The notes beneath the pieces are model-generated. The model saw only the letters and a list, made by a program, of their open reading frames with translations, had not been told where the DNA came from and made no database searches. A stretch of 6,505 nt of DNA from an uncultured Agathobaculum sp. (GTDB taxonomy: Bacteria; Bacillota; Clostridia; Oscillospirales; Butyricicoccaceae): positions 1-6,505 of the forward strand of contig CALWEB010000012.1 of the NCBI GenBank assembly GCA_944376955.1. The letters run 5' to 3'. The translations under genes and the position numbers were made by a program. Below, piece by piece: positions 1-5,648 of the stretch. How positions within the stretch are numbered: position 1 is the stretch's first letter; each line of letters opens with the position of its first letter.

Positions 1-435
1 GCAGGGGTCGGTTGCGCGCAGCAGGCGGTCGGAGTATTCGCTCAAGACGCTGCGGCTGAGCCGCGCCCAGGTTGAAAACGGAAAGCAGCCGTTGTCCACA
101 ATGTTGGTGCGGAAGTCATAGGGGCAGTCATCCGAGAGCGTGGGCTGCGGGTGGACAGCCGCGCGGGGTGTCTGTGCCTGCGCGGGTACTGCCAGCTGTC
201 GCTGCACGAAGTAGCCGCGCCGCGGTTCGGAGGCGATGTAGCCCTCAGCCAGCAGCTGGCCGTAGGCGGTCTCGACCGTGATCTGGCTGACATGCAGGTT
301 GGCGGCCAGCTGCCGCTTGCTGGGCAGCCGGTCACCGCCCGCCAGCGCGCCCGACATGATATCCGCACGCACCGCGCGGTAGAGCTGCTCATACAGCGGT
401 TGATGGCTGTCTGGATCCAGATGATAGGTGAGCAT
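1..435 (-). CDS. MocR/PdxR-type GntR-family regulator with aminotransferase-like domain (N-terminal part, cut by window edge)
   Basis: The visible 145 residues start MLTYHLDPDS and remain open to position 1, so the gene continues beyond the window. Residues about 10-78 form a GntR winged helix-turn-helix: HQPLYEQLYRAVRADI, then LPSKRQLAANLHVSQITVETAYGQL with the usual S/R-rich recognition helix, then LLAEGYI and the wing PRRGYFV. A linker rich in Ala, Pro and Gln follows (about 80-100). The next stretch, YDFRTNIVDNGCFPFSTWARL, resembles the entry to the fold-type I aminotransferase domain of MocR proteins. Such proteins are usually about 450-500 residues and use PLP as effector or sensor ligand; the PLP lysine would lie outside the window. 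The ATG at 433-435 is preceded by GAGGAGG seven bases away, which fixes the start. I see no convincing promoter between it and the upstream terminator. The target is unknown. Confidence 0.9.
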   Translation of the reverse strand, partial: MLTYHLDPDSHQPLYEQLYRAVRADIMSGALAGGDRLPSKRQLAANLHVSQITVETAYGQLLAEGYIASEPRRGYFVQRQLAVPAQAQTPRAAVHPQPTLSDDCPYDFRTNIVDNGCFPFSTWARLSRSVLSEYSDRLLRATDPC

Positions 436-471
436 GGGATGGCCTCCTCGGTAATACACGCCTGCAAGAAG

Positions 472-522
472 AAAAAACCCTCCAAACTGGCATTGCTGTT
501 TTTAGCATACCAGCATGGAGGG
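472..522 (-). terminator. Rho-independent terminator of the marR-permease unit
   Basis: On the minus strand, seven bases past the permease stop codon, there is a long imperfect hairpin: outer arms CCCTCCA/TGGAGGG (516-522 with 478-484), then a CTGG/CCAG block (510-513 with 487-490), then a small inner TGCT/AGCA stem. The 3' arm is followed at once by six T (472-477 read in reverse). Outer stem plus T-run is the standard form of an intrinsic terminator. The stretch 436-528 contains nothing else I recognise apart from the ribosome binding site of the next gene. Confidence 0.8.
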
Positions 523-528
523 GTAATG

Positions 529-1494
529 TCAAATCAAACCGAGCGTGCGCAGGATAAACAGGGTCGCTGTCAACGTCACAGCACTCAGTGCCGTGCTGAG
601 TACGACGATGGATGCCGCCAGCACATGGTCGCCGCCCATGTTTTTGGCCATCACATAACCGGAAACCGTGCTCGGTGCGCCACACAGGATGACGAGCGCC
701 ACCATCGCCTGATCGCGAAAGCCCATCAATGCGGCGATGGGCAGGAAGATGACCGGCAGCAAAATGAGCTTGATAAACGTCGCGGCACAGGTTGGGGCGA
801 GCTTTTTGATCGCTTTCGCGCCCTCAAAGCCCGCGCCGATGCTAATCAGGGCAACCGGGGTCGCGCAGGCCGAGAGCATGTCCAGCCCTTTGGCCAACAT
901 AGGCGGGAAATCCACCTGCAACAGCGAAAACGGCAGGCCGGCCAGAATGCCGAGGATGATCGGGTTGGTGAGGATGCCGCCCAGCGTGCGCGAGACAATG
1001 CCGTGGTGTTGGGCGTTTTTGGCGTCCGGCGCGGTGACGGTCAGAACCAGTACTGAGAAGATGTTATACAGCGGCACGCTTGCCACGATCATCAGCGGCA
1101 CCAGCCCCGCGTCGCCGTACAGGTTCTGCACGAACGCCACGCCCAGAATCGCCTGCGAACCGCGGAACGCGCCTTGCGTGAACGCACCGACCATGCTTTT
1201 ATCCGGCAGCAGCTTTGCCGCGCCCAGCCAGATGGCGAAAAAGTAAACGGTTGTCACGCCTGCGCAGAACAGGAAAAAGCGCAGGTCAAACTGTTCGGTG
1301 ATGCGCCCTGCCGCAATGTCGCGGAACAGCAGGACAGGCAGCAGCACCTTGAAGGACAGCCGGTCGAGGTCGGCCAGCGTCTGCGGTGCAAAAAAATGCC
1401 GGCCGCGCAGCACGCGGCCGAGTAAAATGATCGCAAAGATCGGAACGGTTGCGTTGAGACAGAAGATCAGGTTATCCGTTGCATTCCCCTCCAG
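529..1494 (-). CDS. AEC-family (auxin efflux carrier-like) permease
   Basis: An integral membrane protein of about 10 predicted helices. AEC carriers move small organic anions such as malate, or amino-acid-type substrates; the substrate here cannot be told. Family landmarks are NPIILGILAGLPFSLL, ATPVALISIGAGFEG and, near the C-terminus, GAPSTVSGYVMAKNMGGDH followed by a last hydrophobic helix. The start is uncertain. The first GTG in frame (1411-1413) would remove the first helix, because in-frame codons upstream encode DNLIFCLNATVPIFAIILL, a normal AEC N-terminus. I extend to a CTG at 1492-1494, nine bases after AGGAGG, giving 321 residues, a usual family length. An ATG at 1482-1484 has a good GGAGGGG site but is out of frame and meets a TGA after five codons. 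The gene overlaps the end of marR and is probably co-transcribed and translationally coupled with it. Confidence 0.88.
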   Translation of the reverse strand: MEGNATDNLIFCLNATVPIFAIILLGRVLRGRHFFAPQTLADLDRLSFKVLLPVLLFRDIAAGRITEQFDLRFFLFCAGVTTVYFFAIWLGAAKLLPDKSMVGAFTQGAFRGSQAILGVAFVQNLYGDAGLVPLMIVASVPLYNIFSVLVLTVTAPDAKNAQHHGIVSRTLGGILTNPIILGILAGLPFSLLQVDFPPMLAKGLDMLSACATPVALISIGAGFEGAKAIKKLAPTCAATFIKLILLPVIFLPIAALMGFRDQAMVALVILCGAPSTVSGYVMAKNMGGDHVLAASIVVLSTALSAVTLTATLFILRTLGLI

Positions 1495-1936
1495 CCGCGG
1501 ACTCCTCCTGTCGGAAGAAGTCCTGCAATTTCTCTAAACTTTGTGCCAGTACCGCAGCCTGCTCGGATGACAGCGCTTCCATCACGGACGCAATCATGCG
1601 TTCGTGGAAGGCTTTGTGGTATTCATAGGCGGCACGACCCTTGGGCGTGAGCGTGATATGGACCACGCGCCGATCTGTGCTGCTGCGGGCGCGGCTGACC
1701 AGCTCCTTGGCTTCCAGTTTGTCGCAGGCGACGGTCAGGGTCGCCAGCGTGACGCCGATGGACTTTGCCACCTCACTCATGCGCACCGGTTCCATCGCGC
1801 CAATCTTTTCGATGATATGGATTTCCGTGATCGAGATGGCGCTGCCTAGGCCGCCCGCCATGGCGCGTTCTTCGATCTTGTTAATGCGGCCGAATACATC
1901 GACCAGAAAGGAGTTGAGTTGTTCCGCGCTGGCCAT
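1472..1936 (-). CDS. MarR-family transcriptional regulator (FabT-like in appearance)
   Basis: A 154-residue winged-helix repressor of usual MarR length. Helical dimerisation segments lie at about 3-27 and 105-143. The DNA-binding domain covers about 34-100: SITEIHIIEKIG, the helix-turn-helix MSEVAKSIGVTLATLTVACDKLE, and the wing with the hallmark DRR (88-90) followed by VVHITLTPKG. The pattern LVDVFGRINKIEE...SITEIHIIE recalls the FabT-like MarR group of Firmicutes, which controls fatty-acid synthesis genes, but no fab gene is present here, so that assignment is only a resemblance. ATG at 1934-1936 has AAAGGCGG seven bases upstream. The gene is first in a unit with the AEC permease, whose 5' end it overlaps. 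Two inverted repeats over its promoter point to self-repression. Confidence 0.93.
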   Translation of the reverse strand: MASAEQLNSFLVDVFGRINKIEERAMAGGLGSAISITEIHIIEKIGAMEPVRMSEVAKSIGVTLATLTVACDKLEAKELVSRARSSTDRRVVHITLTPKGRAAYEYHKAFHERMIASVMEALSSEQAAVLAQSLEKLQDFFRQEESAAGGECNG

Positions 1937-1961
1937 ATCCGCACCGCCTTTCCAATAATTC

Positions 1962-1992
1962 GTTAAGCTAACCTAAATATTAGCATAGCTAA
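1962..1992. promoter_or_regulatory. Two inverted-repeat operators over the marR promoter
   Basis: Site 1 is TTAGCATAGCTAA at 1980-1992, a perfect TTAGC/GCTAA inverted repeat with a 3-bp centre, lying across the spacer and the first bases of the -10. Site 2 is GTTAAGCTAAC at 1962-1972, GTTA/TAAC around AGC, lying at the predicted transcription start. Both contain a GCTAA half-site. Their centres are 19 bp apart, close to two helical turns. The position is what is expected for repression by the MarR protein encoded just downstream. Binding is inferred, not shown. Confidence 0.65.
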
Positions 1993-2005
1993 ACGAAAAA
2001 AGCAA
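1977..2005 (-). promoter_or_regulatory. Sigma-A promoter of marR-permease
   Basis: Read on the minus strand: -35 TTGCTT (2000-2005), a 17-bp spacer, -10 TAATAT (1977-1982). Transcription would start near 1970, giving a leader of about 35 bases to the marR ATG. The operator pair described separately overlaps it. Confidence 0.75.
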
Positions 2006-2051
2006 CAGGGGACCGTGATGCGCCGCTGTGGATGCTGTTTGGCTTTTTCTG

Positions 2052-2080
2052 TTGAGTGCGGCGGCAATCCGTTGTATAAT
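2052..2080 (+). promoter_or_regulatory. Sigma-A promoter of the helicase gene
   Basis: -35 TTGAGT (2052-2057), 17-bp spacer, perfect -10 TATAAT (2075-2080). Transcription would start near 2087, about 28 bases before the helicase ATG, which is preceded by the purine-rich site AAAGGGTGAGGGT. The promoter is divergent from that of marR; their -35 boxes are about 46 bp apart, and the marR operators do not reach this one. Confidence 0.82.
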
Positions 2081-2114
2081 AAAGAAAACAAATGTTCTAT
2101 GAAAGGGTGAGGGT

Positions 2115-4268
2115 ATGCTGGATTTGCTGCAAGGGCTGAACCGCGCCCAGCGGGAGGCGGTCACCACAACAGAAGGATTTGTGCGCGTGATTGCCGGGGC
2201 AGGTTCGGGCAAGACCCGTGCGCTGACCCATCGGTTTGCTTATCTGGTCAATGAGCTGGGTATCCTGCCGGGGAACATCCTGTGCGTCACCTTTACCAAT
2301 AAAGCGGCGGCCGAGATGCGGCAGCGCATCCATCAGTTGAACGGTGACAACGACACCGGTTGGATTAACACCTTTCACGGCTTCTGCGTTTCGGTTTTGC
2401 AGGAGGACAGCCATGCGGTGCAATACCCCAAAAGTTTTCTGGTGTTGGACAATGCGGATATCGACGCGATGCTGCAGCTGATTTACGAAGAGCGCGGGCT
2501 TACGCTGCGCAACATGACGTTTTCCGCTGCGCGGGATATGATCGAGATCCGAAAGCTGTTCAAGGATCCCCAATATTATGAGGACATGATCACTCTGCCG
2601 CTGGATACCCTGCGGGAGAAGTATGAACAGGCGACCTCGGCCTCGGATATCATTTTCTACGGCTACCTGTATCAGGAGGAAAAGTGCTTCGGGCTGGATT
2701 ATAACGATCTGATCAAGTTTTCGCTGTATATTTTCCGTGAGCATGAGGACATCCGGCGTAAGTGGCAGCAGCGGCTGGAATATATCATGATCGACGAGTT
2801 TCAGGACATCGACCAGCTGCAATATGAGCTGATGGAGGTGCTTTGCGGGTATCACAAAAACTTGTTCATCGTGGGCGATCCCGACCAGACAATCTACACT
2901 TGGCGCGGCGCCAATGTGAAATACCTGTTGGACTTTGACAAGGCGTTCCCGGGCACCCAGACCATCATGATGATGCAGAATTACCGCTCCACGCCGGAAA
3001 TTCTGGCAGCGGCCAATGCGCTGATCGACAAAAACCACTGCCGCATGAAAAAAGAGTTGCTGGCCACGCTGCCGGACGGCGCGCCGGTTCTGTGCCACTT
3101 TGCCAAAACGCAGGAGGAAGAAGCAGCATGGATGGCCGGGGAGATGCAGCGCCTGCATGGGGAAGGGGTCGCTTACCGGGATATGGCGGTGCTGTACCGG
3201 GCGCATTATGTGACGCGCGCGGTGGAGGAAGTGCTGCTGCGCGAAAAAATTCCGTATACGATTTACAGCGGTGTGCCGTTTTTCGGACGCATGGAGATCA
3301 AGGACGCCCTCAGCTATCTGCGCATGATCGTCTATCAGGATGATTTGTCATTTCGGCGCATTGTCAACGTCCCCAAACGCAATCTGGGAAAGCGGCGCAT
3401 GGCCTTCTTGGAGGAGTACGCGGCGCAGCATGGCTGCACGCTCTATCGCGCCTTGCAGGATAATGCGGAAGACGCACTGTTCAAAGGCACGCGGGCGCGG
3501 CAGTTTTTGTCGCTCATCCAGTCCTTTGCGGAAGACAGCGTGGGGAGGCCGGTGTCCGAGGTGCTGTCGGCCATTCTCAACGCAAGCGGCTATGAGGCTA
3601 TGCTGCGCACGGAGGGCAGTCAGGAGCGGCTGGACAATCTGGCGGAACTCAAGCAGTCGGTTTACCTGTATGAAACCACCTGCGGGGAGGAGTGTACGCT
3701 GGAATATTATCTGGCGCATGTTGCGCTGCTGACCAACAGCGATACGGCGGAGCAGGGGGACAAGGTGAGGCTGATGACCGTACACGCCGCCAAGGGCTTG
3801 GAATTTCCCTGCGTGTTTTTGTGCGGCATGAACGAGGGGATTTTCCCTTCGCGCAAAGTGCGCACGCTGCCCGGGATGGAGGAGGAACGCCGTCTGGCGT
3901 TCGTGGCGCTGACGCGCGCGGAACGGCGACTGTATCTTTCCGAAGCGGACGGGCGCAACTTCGACGGCTCACCGCGGTATCCGTCGCGGTTTGTGCTGGA
4001 TATCGGCCGGGAGCGGCTGTCCTTCACCGCGCCGCCGCAGGAAGGGCTGATCCGCGAGGCGGAGGAGTATATTTCCAGCACCCAGCGCTTTTTCCCGGCG
4101 CAGGACAGCGATGTGGTGTTCCCTGTTGGCCAACGGGTCAAGCATTTGATGTTTGGGCCGGGCACGGTGCTGGAAGTGGATCGGGACAACGGGGCGCATC
4201 TGGTGCAGTTTGACGATATGCCCACTCCGCGGAAAATCTCCTTCCGGGCAAAACTGGAACGGTGCTGA
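2115..4268 (+). CDS. pcrA: PcrA/UvrD-type superfamily 1 DNA helicase
   Basis: A 3'-to-5' ATP-driven DNA translocase/helicase, 717 residues, near the usual PcrA length. PcrA acts in nucleotide excision repair, removal of RecA filaments and relief of replication-transcription conflict. All SF1A motifs are visible: Q motif LNRAQREAV (8-16), Walker A AGAGSGKT (27-34), Ia FTNKAAAEMRQRI (60-72), Ib INTFHGFC (84-91), Walker B DEFQD (227-231), III GDPDQTIYTWRGA (from 254), IV QNYRS (288-292), V VHAAKGLEF (556-564), VI VALTRAERRLYL (from 597). The 2B region lies between IV and V. Residues 671-717 (VGQRVKHLMFGPGTVLEV...) form the Tudor-like tail that binds RNA polymerase in PcrA, which favours PcrA over a generic UvrD paralogue. 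Start ATG follows a purine-rich site. It appears monocistronic, ending at the hairpin at 4286-4331. No lesion or missing residue is seen. Confidence 0.94.
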   Translation: MLDLLQGLNRAQREAVTTTEGFVRVIAGAGSGKTRALTHRFAYLVNELGILPGNILCVTFTNKAAAEMRQRIHQLNGDNDTGWINTFHGFCVSVLQEDSHAVQYPKSFLVLDNADIDAMLQLIYEERGLTLRNMTFSAARDMIEIRKLFKDPQYYEDMITLPLDTLREKYEQATSASDIIFYGYLYQEEKCFGLDYNDLIKFSLYIFREHEDIRRKWQQRLEYIMIDEFQDIDQLQYELMEVLCGYHKNLFIVGDPDQTIYTWRGANVKYLLDFDKAFPGTQTIMMMQNYRSTPEILAAANALIDKNHCRMKKELLATLPDGAPVLCHFAKTQEEEAAWMAGEMQRLHGEGVAYRDMAVLYRAHYVTRAVEEVLLREKIPYTIYSGVPFFGRMEIKDALSYLRMIVYQDDLSFRRIVNVPKRNLGKRRMAFLEEYAAQHGCTLYRALQDNAEDALFKGTRARQFLSLIQSFAEDSVGRPVSEVLSAILNASGYEAMLRTEGSQERLDNLAELKQSVYLYETTCGEECTLEYYLAHVALLTNSDTAEQGDKVRLMTVHAAKGLEFPCVFLCGMNEGIFPSRKVRTLPGMEEERRLAFVALTRAERRLYLSEADGRNFDGSPRYPSRFVLDIGRERLSFTAPPQEGLIREAEEYISSTQRFFPAQDSDVVFPVGQRVKHLMFGPGTVLEVDRDNGAHLVQFDDMPTPRKISFRAKLERC

Positions 4269-4285
4269 TAGGGGTTGCAGGCTAA

Positions 4286-4331
4286 CACAAAACGAGAGGG
4301 GAATCGGAACAGATTCCCCTCTCGTTTTGTG
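4286..4331. terminator. Bidirectional terminator between convergent genes
   Basis: A perfect 20-bp inverted repeat: arms 4286-4305 and 4312-4331 around a 6-base loop (GGAACA). The outer part is A-rich on the 5' arm and TTTTGTG on the 3' arm. Either strand therefore gives a GC-containing stem followed by a U-rich stretch. It lies 17 bases after the helicase stop codon and 6 bases after the stop of the converging membrane-protein gene, so it probably ends transcripts from both sides. Confidence 0.85.
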
Positions 4332-4337
4332 GATTGG

Positions 4338-4637
4338 TTATTTTCCGGCCGTTTTTTGTTTGGCGGACGCAGCGGCGTTCGCAATTTCATACCGTCGGTT
4401 GCGCAGCCAAAGGATGGCGTCAGCCGATACCATCAGGACATTGAGCAGGTAGAGAAAAAGGACTGCGTCAAAATGGTAGAGCAGTTTATTGGCGATTCCG
4501 GCCAGATAGCCCAGAATGAGTACCAGAAGGAAAAACAGGCTTTTCCCCTGCGTGGAGCGGGATTTCCAGGAGCGCACGATGGAAAAGGGCCATGCCGCCC
4601 CAAAGCACAGCAGCATCAGTGCTTCCAGACCGCTCAA
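4338..4637 (-). CDS. Small three-helix membrane protein, PQ-loop/SemiSWEET-like
   Basis: A 99-residue hydrophobic protein with three likely membrane helices at about 4-22, 33-51 and 57-77, and a short basic, alanine-rich tail (RNRRYEIANAAASAKQK). After helix 1 comes AAWPFSIVRSWKSRSTQGKS. Its spacing recalls the PQ-loop signature (P-Q, then K-S-x-x-G-x-S) of SemiSWEET half-transporters, which are about 90 residues with three helices; here WP (16-17) stands where PQ would be. I infer a PQ-loop-like fold, possibly a dimeric small-molecule carrier; the substrate is unknown. The start is TTG at 4635-4637, inside a TTGA overlap with the stop of the upstream PEBP gene, with AAGGGAG about 10 bases before it. 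The ATG at residue 8 is a less likely alternative, since it has only a weak ribosome site and would clip helix 1. Confidence 0.8.
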   Translation of the reverse strand: MSGLEALMLLCFGAAWPFSIVRSWKSRSTQGKSLFFLLVLILGYLAGIANKLLYHFDAVLFLYLLNVLMVSADAILWLRNRRYEIANAAASAKQKTAGK

Positions 4638-5137
4638 CTGCGGTACACTCCCTTGATGGTGGCCTGATCCAGAATGTGGCCTTCCATCTGGCGGAACATC
4701 TCATGGAACCAGAAGCCGTCCTGTAAATCAAGCAAGGAGTCCAGCGCATAGACATGCAGTTCATAGGTGTGCGGCTCGTTCGGGGGCGCCATGCCGCCAT
4801 AGCAGGCCGAGAGCGCGGGGCTCTGCTGTCCACCCTGGATGCTTACCCAGCTGTTGAGCCCCTGCACAAAATCGGCATTGGTCTGGCTGTCGTTTTCCTC
4901 CAGCTTGGTGCGGGTGATGTTGGCTGCTACCCAGTGGATCCACGAAAAGCCGCCGCTGACAGGGCACGCATCCTTATCTTCCAGAAAGAGGGCAAAACTC
5001 TTGGCGCCCTCGGGTGCTTCCAGAATTTCCAGCGGCAGGGAATAGGTGGGGATGCCGTTTTCGTTATGGTGATCGCCGTGCTTGCCGAAGCGATCCTCGA
5101 TGATTCCGTTTACAATACCATGACTGATAACCTTCAT
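4634..5137 (-). CDS. PEBP / YbhB-YbcL family protein (Raf kinase inhibitor-like)
   Basis: A 167-residue cytoplasmic-type protein, with no signal peptide, of the phosphatidylethanolamine-binding protein fold. Family marks: SFALFLEDKDACP (47-59), with the D-x-D pair D54/D56 of the anion pocket; WIHWVAANI (66-74), with pocket His68; YGGMAPPNEPHTYELHVYALD (from 113), a variant of the usual GPCPP-x-G-x-HRY block; and the C-terminal MEGHILDQATIKGVYRS. Bacterial members are structurally known, but their ligands and roles are poorly defined. The ATG has a very strong site, AAGGAGG, seven bases upstream. The gene has its own promoter and shares a transcript with the PQ-loop-like gene, whose TTG start overlaps its TGA stop. 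Regulation by the upstream HxlR protein is plausible. Confidence 0.92.
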   Translation of the reverse strand: MKVISHGIVNGIIEDRFGKHGDHHNENGIPTYSLPLEILEAPEGAKSFALFLEDKDACPVSGGFSWIHWVAANITRTKLEENDSQTNADFVQGLNSWVSIQGGQQSPALSACYGGMAPPNEPHTYELHVYALDSLLDLQDGFWFHEMFRQMEGHILDQATIKGVYRS

Positions 5138-5169
5138 GGGAAAACCTCCTTATGATGTTTGACAGGGCT

Positions 5170-5198
5170 ATCATAACAGGGTTTTCCCAAAAGGTAAA
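5170..5198 (-). promoter_or_regulatory. Promoter of the PEBP/PQ-loop pair
   Basis: On the minus strand: -35 TTTACC (5193-5198, 4 of 6 consensus), a spacer of exactly 17 bp, -10 TATGAT (5170-5175, 5 of 6). The spacer contains the short inverted repeat GGG-AAAA-CCC (5179-5188). Transcription would start near 5163, about 26 bases before the PEBP ATG. A larger palindrome (5200-5219) ends one base upstream of the -35. Confidence 0.6.
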
Positions 5199-5199
5199 T

Positions 5200-5219
5200 T
5201 ACCCACTTTTTTGTGGGTA
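5200..5219. promoter_or_regulatory. Palindrome upstream of the PEBP promoter, candidate HxlR operator
   Basis: A perfect inverted repeat, TACCCAC / GTGGGTA, with a six-T centre on the plus strand. It lies five bases after the hxlR stop codon and just upstream of the predicted -35 of the PEBP gene, where an activator or a dimeric repressor could sit. It could also fold as a 7-bp RNA hairpin after hxlR, but no U-run follows on the minus strand, so a terminator role is weak. Confidence 0.5.
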
Positions 5220-5224
5220 TGCGC

Positions 5225-5584
5225 TTACAGCAGGCCCCGTTCCCGGAGCGGGTCTTCCATCCCGTGGCGCATCATGTAGTCAATGCCGATTTCCTGCATG
5301 ATCTTGAGTGCCGCCAGGATTTGTTCCCCTTGCGGATGGGTCAGATAGTATTCCGTTTTGAGTGGGTAGCCGTCGGACACCTGCTTTGCCACAAAGCCGA
5401 AAGCGGTCAGTTCCTTCAGGTGCTCCAGCAGCATTTTCTGGGTGATGCCTTCGATATCACGCTCTAACTGCGCCAAAGTGGTTTTCCCAAAGCGCAGACG
5501 CCACAAAATGATGGGTTTCCATTTTCCTTTGATCATGTCGTGTACCAGTTCCAGCGGACAGGTATAGGTTTCGCGCAGTTTCAC
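5225..5584 (-). CDS. HxlR-family winged-helix transcriptional regulator
   Basis: A 119-residue protein of usual HxlR length. It opens with YTCPLELVHDMIKGKWKPIILWRL, matching the family's C-P-x-E-x-x-x-x-x-I-x-G-K-W-K signature. The helix-turn-helix spans about 34-62 (KTTLAQLERDIEGITQKMLLEHLKEL) and the wing about 63-84 (FGFVAKQV...YPLKTEYYLT). A C-terminal dimerisation helix follows. It has a single cysteine, Cys9, at the place that senses thiol-reactive electrophiles in relatives such as YodB, so redox control is possible but not shown. The start is GTG at 5582-5584, eight bases after AAAGGAGG. It lies 53 bases after the O-acetyltransferase and 87 bases before PEBP, all on the same strand. 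The target is probably local. Confidence 0.93.
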   Translation of the reverse strand: MKLRETYTCPLELVHDMIKGKWKPIILWRLRFGKTTLAQLERDIEGITQKMLLEHLKELTAFGFVAKQVSDGYPLKTEYYLTHPQGEQILAALKIMQEIGIDYMMRHGMEDPLRERGLL

Positions 5585-5634
5585 AGGGGTTCCCTCCTTT
5601 GGTCGATCGACGGATAGAATGTGCTTGTGGTGGC

Positions 5635-5648
5635 AGCGTTAAAACGCT
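5635..5648. repeat. Small palindrome across the acetyltransferase stop codon
   Basis: AGCGTT-AA-AACGCT is a perfect 6-bp inverted repeat centred on the TAA stop of the O-acetyltransferase, about 50 bases before hxlR. A second perfect palindrome, GTCGATCGAC, lies at 5602-5611 in the same gap. Either could be a regulator site for hxlR. I see no convincing promoter around them, so this is only a noted structure. Confidence 0.35.

Noticed and set aside
42..485. Minus-strand open frame starting MEGFFFLQACI, overlapping the MocR gene
   Set aside because: It is in another frame of the MocR gene, Ser/Arg/Pro-rich, without a family match; the overlapping frame has a good ribosome site and clear GntR motifs.
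472..522. Nested inverted repeat as a MocR operator or mobile-element end
   Set aside because: The T-run directly after the 3' arm on the minus strand, just past the permease stop, makes a terminator the simpler reading; no target duplication or transposase is near.
151..1056. Open frame of 301 codons on the plus strand
   Set aside because: It runs across the MocR gene, the terminator and the permease on the other strand; its Arg/Gln/His-rich composition is typical of a shadow frame.
2006..2051. Possible small RNA or riboswitch between the divergent marR and helicase promoters
   Set aside because: The interval is short, lies outside both predicted transcripts, and shows no stable paired structure by eye.
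2097..3206. Long open frame (369 codons) on the minus strand inside the helicase gene
   Set aside because: It is exactly antisense to the helicase, has no ribosome binding site or recognisable domain, and its composition is what the reverse of a GC-rich gene gives.
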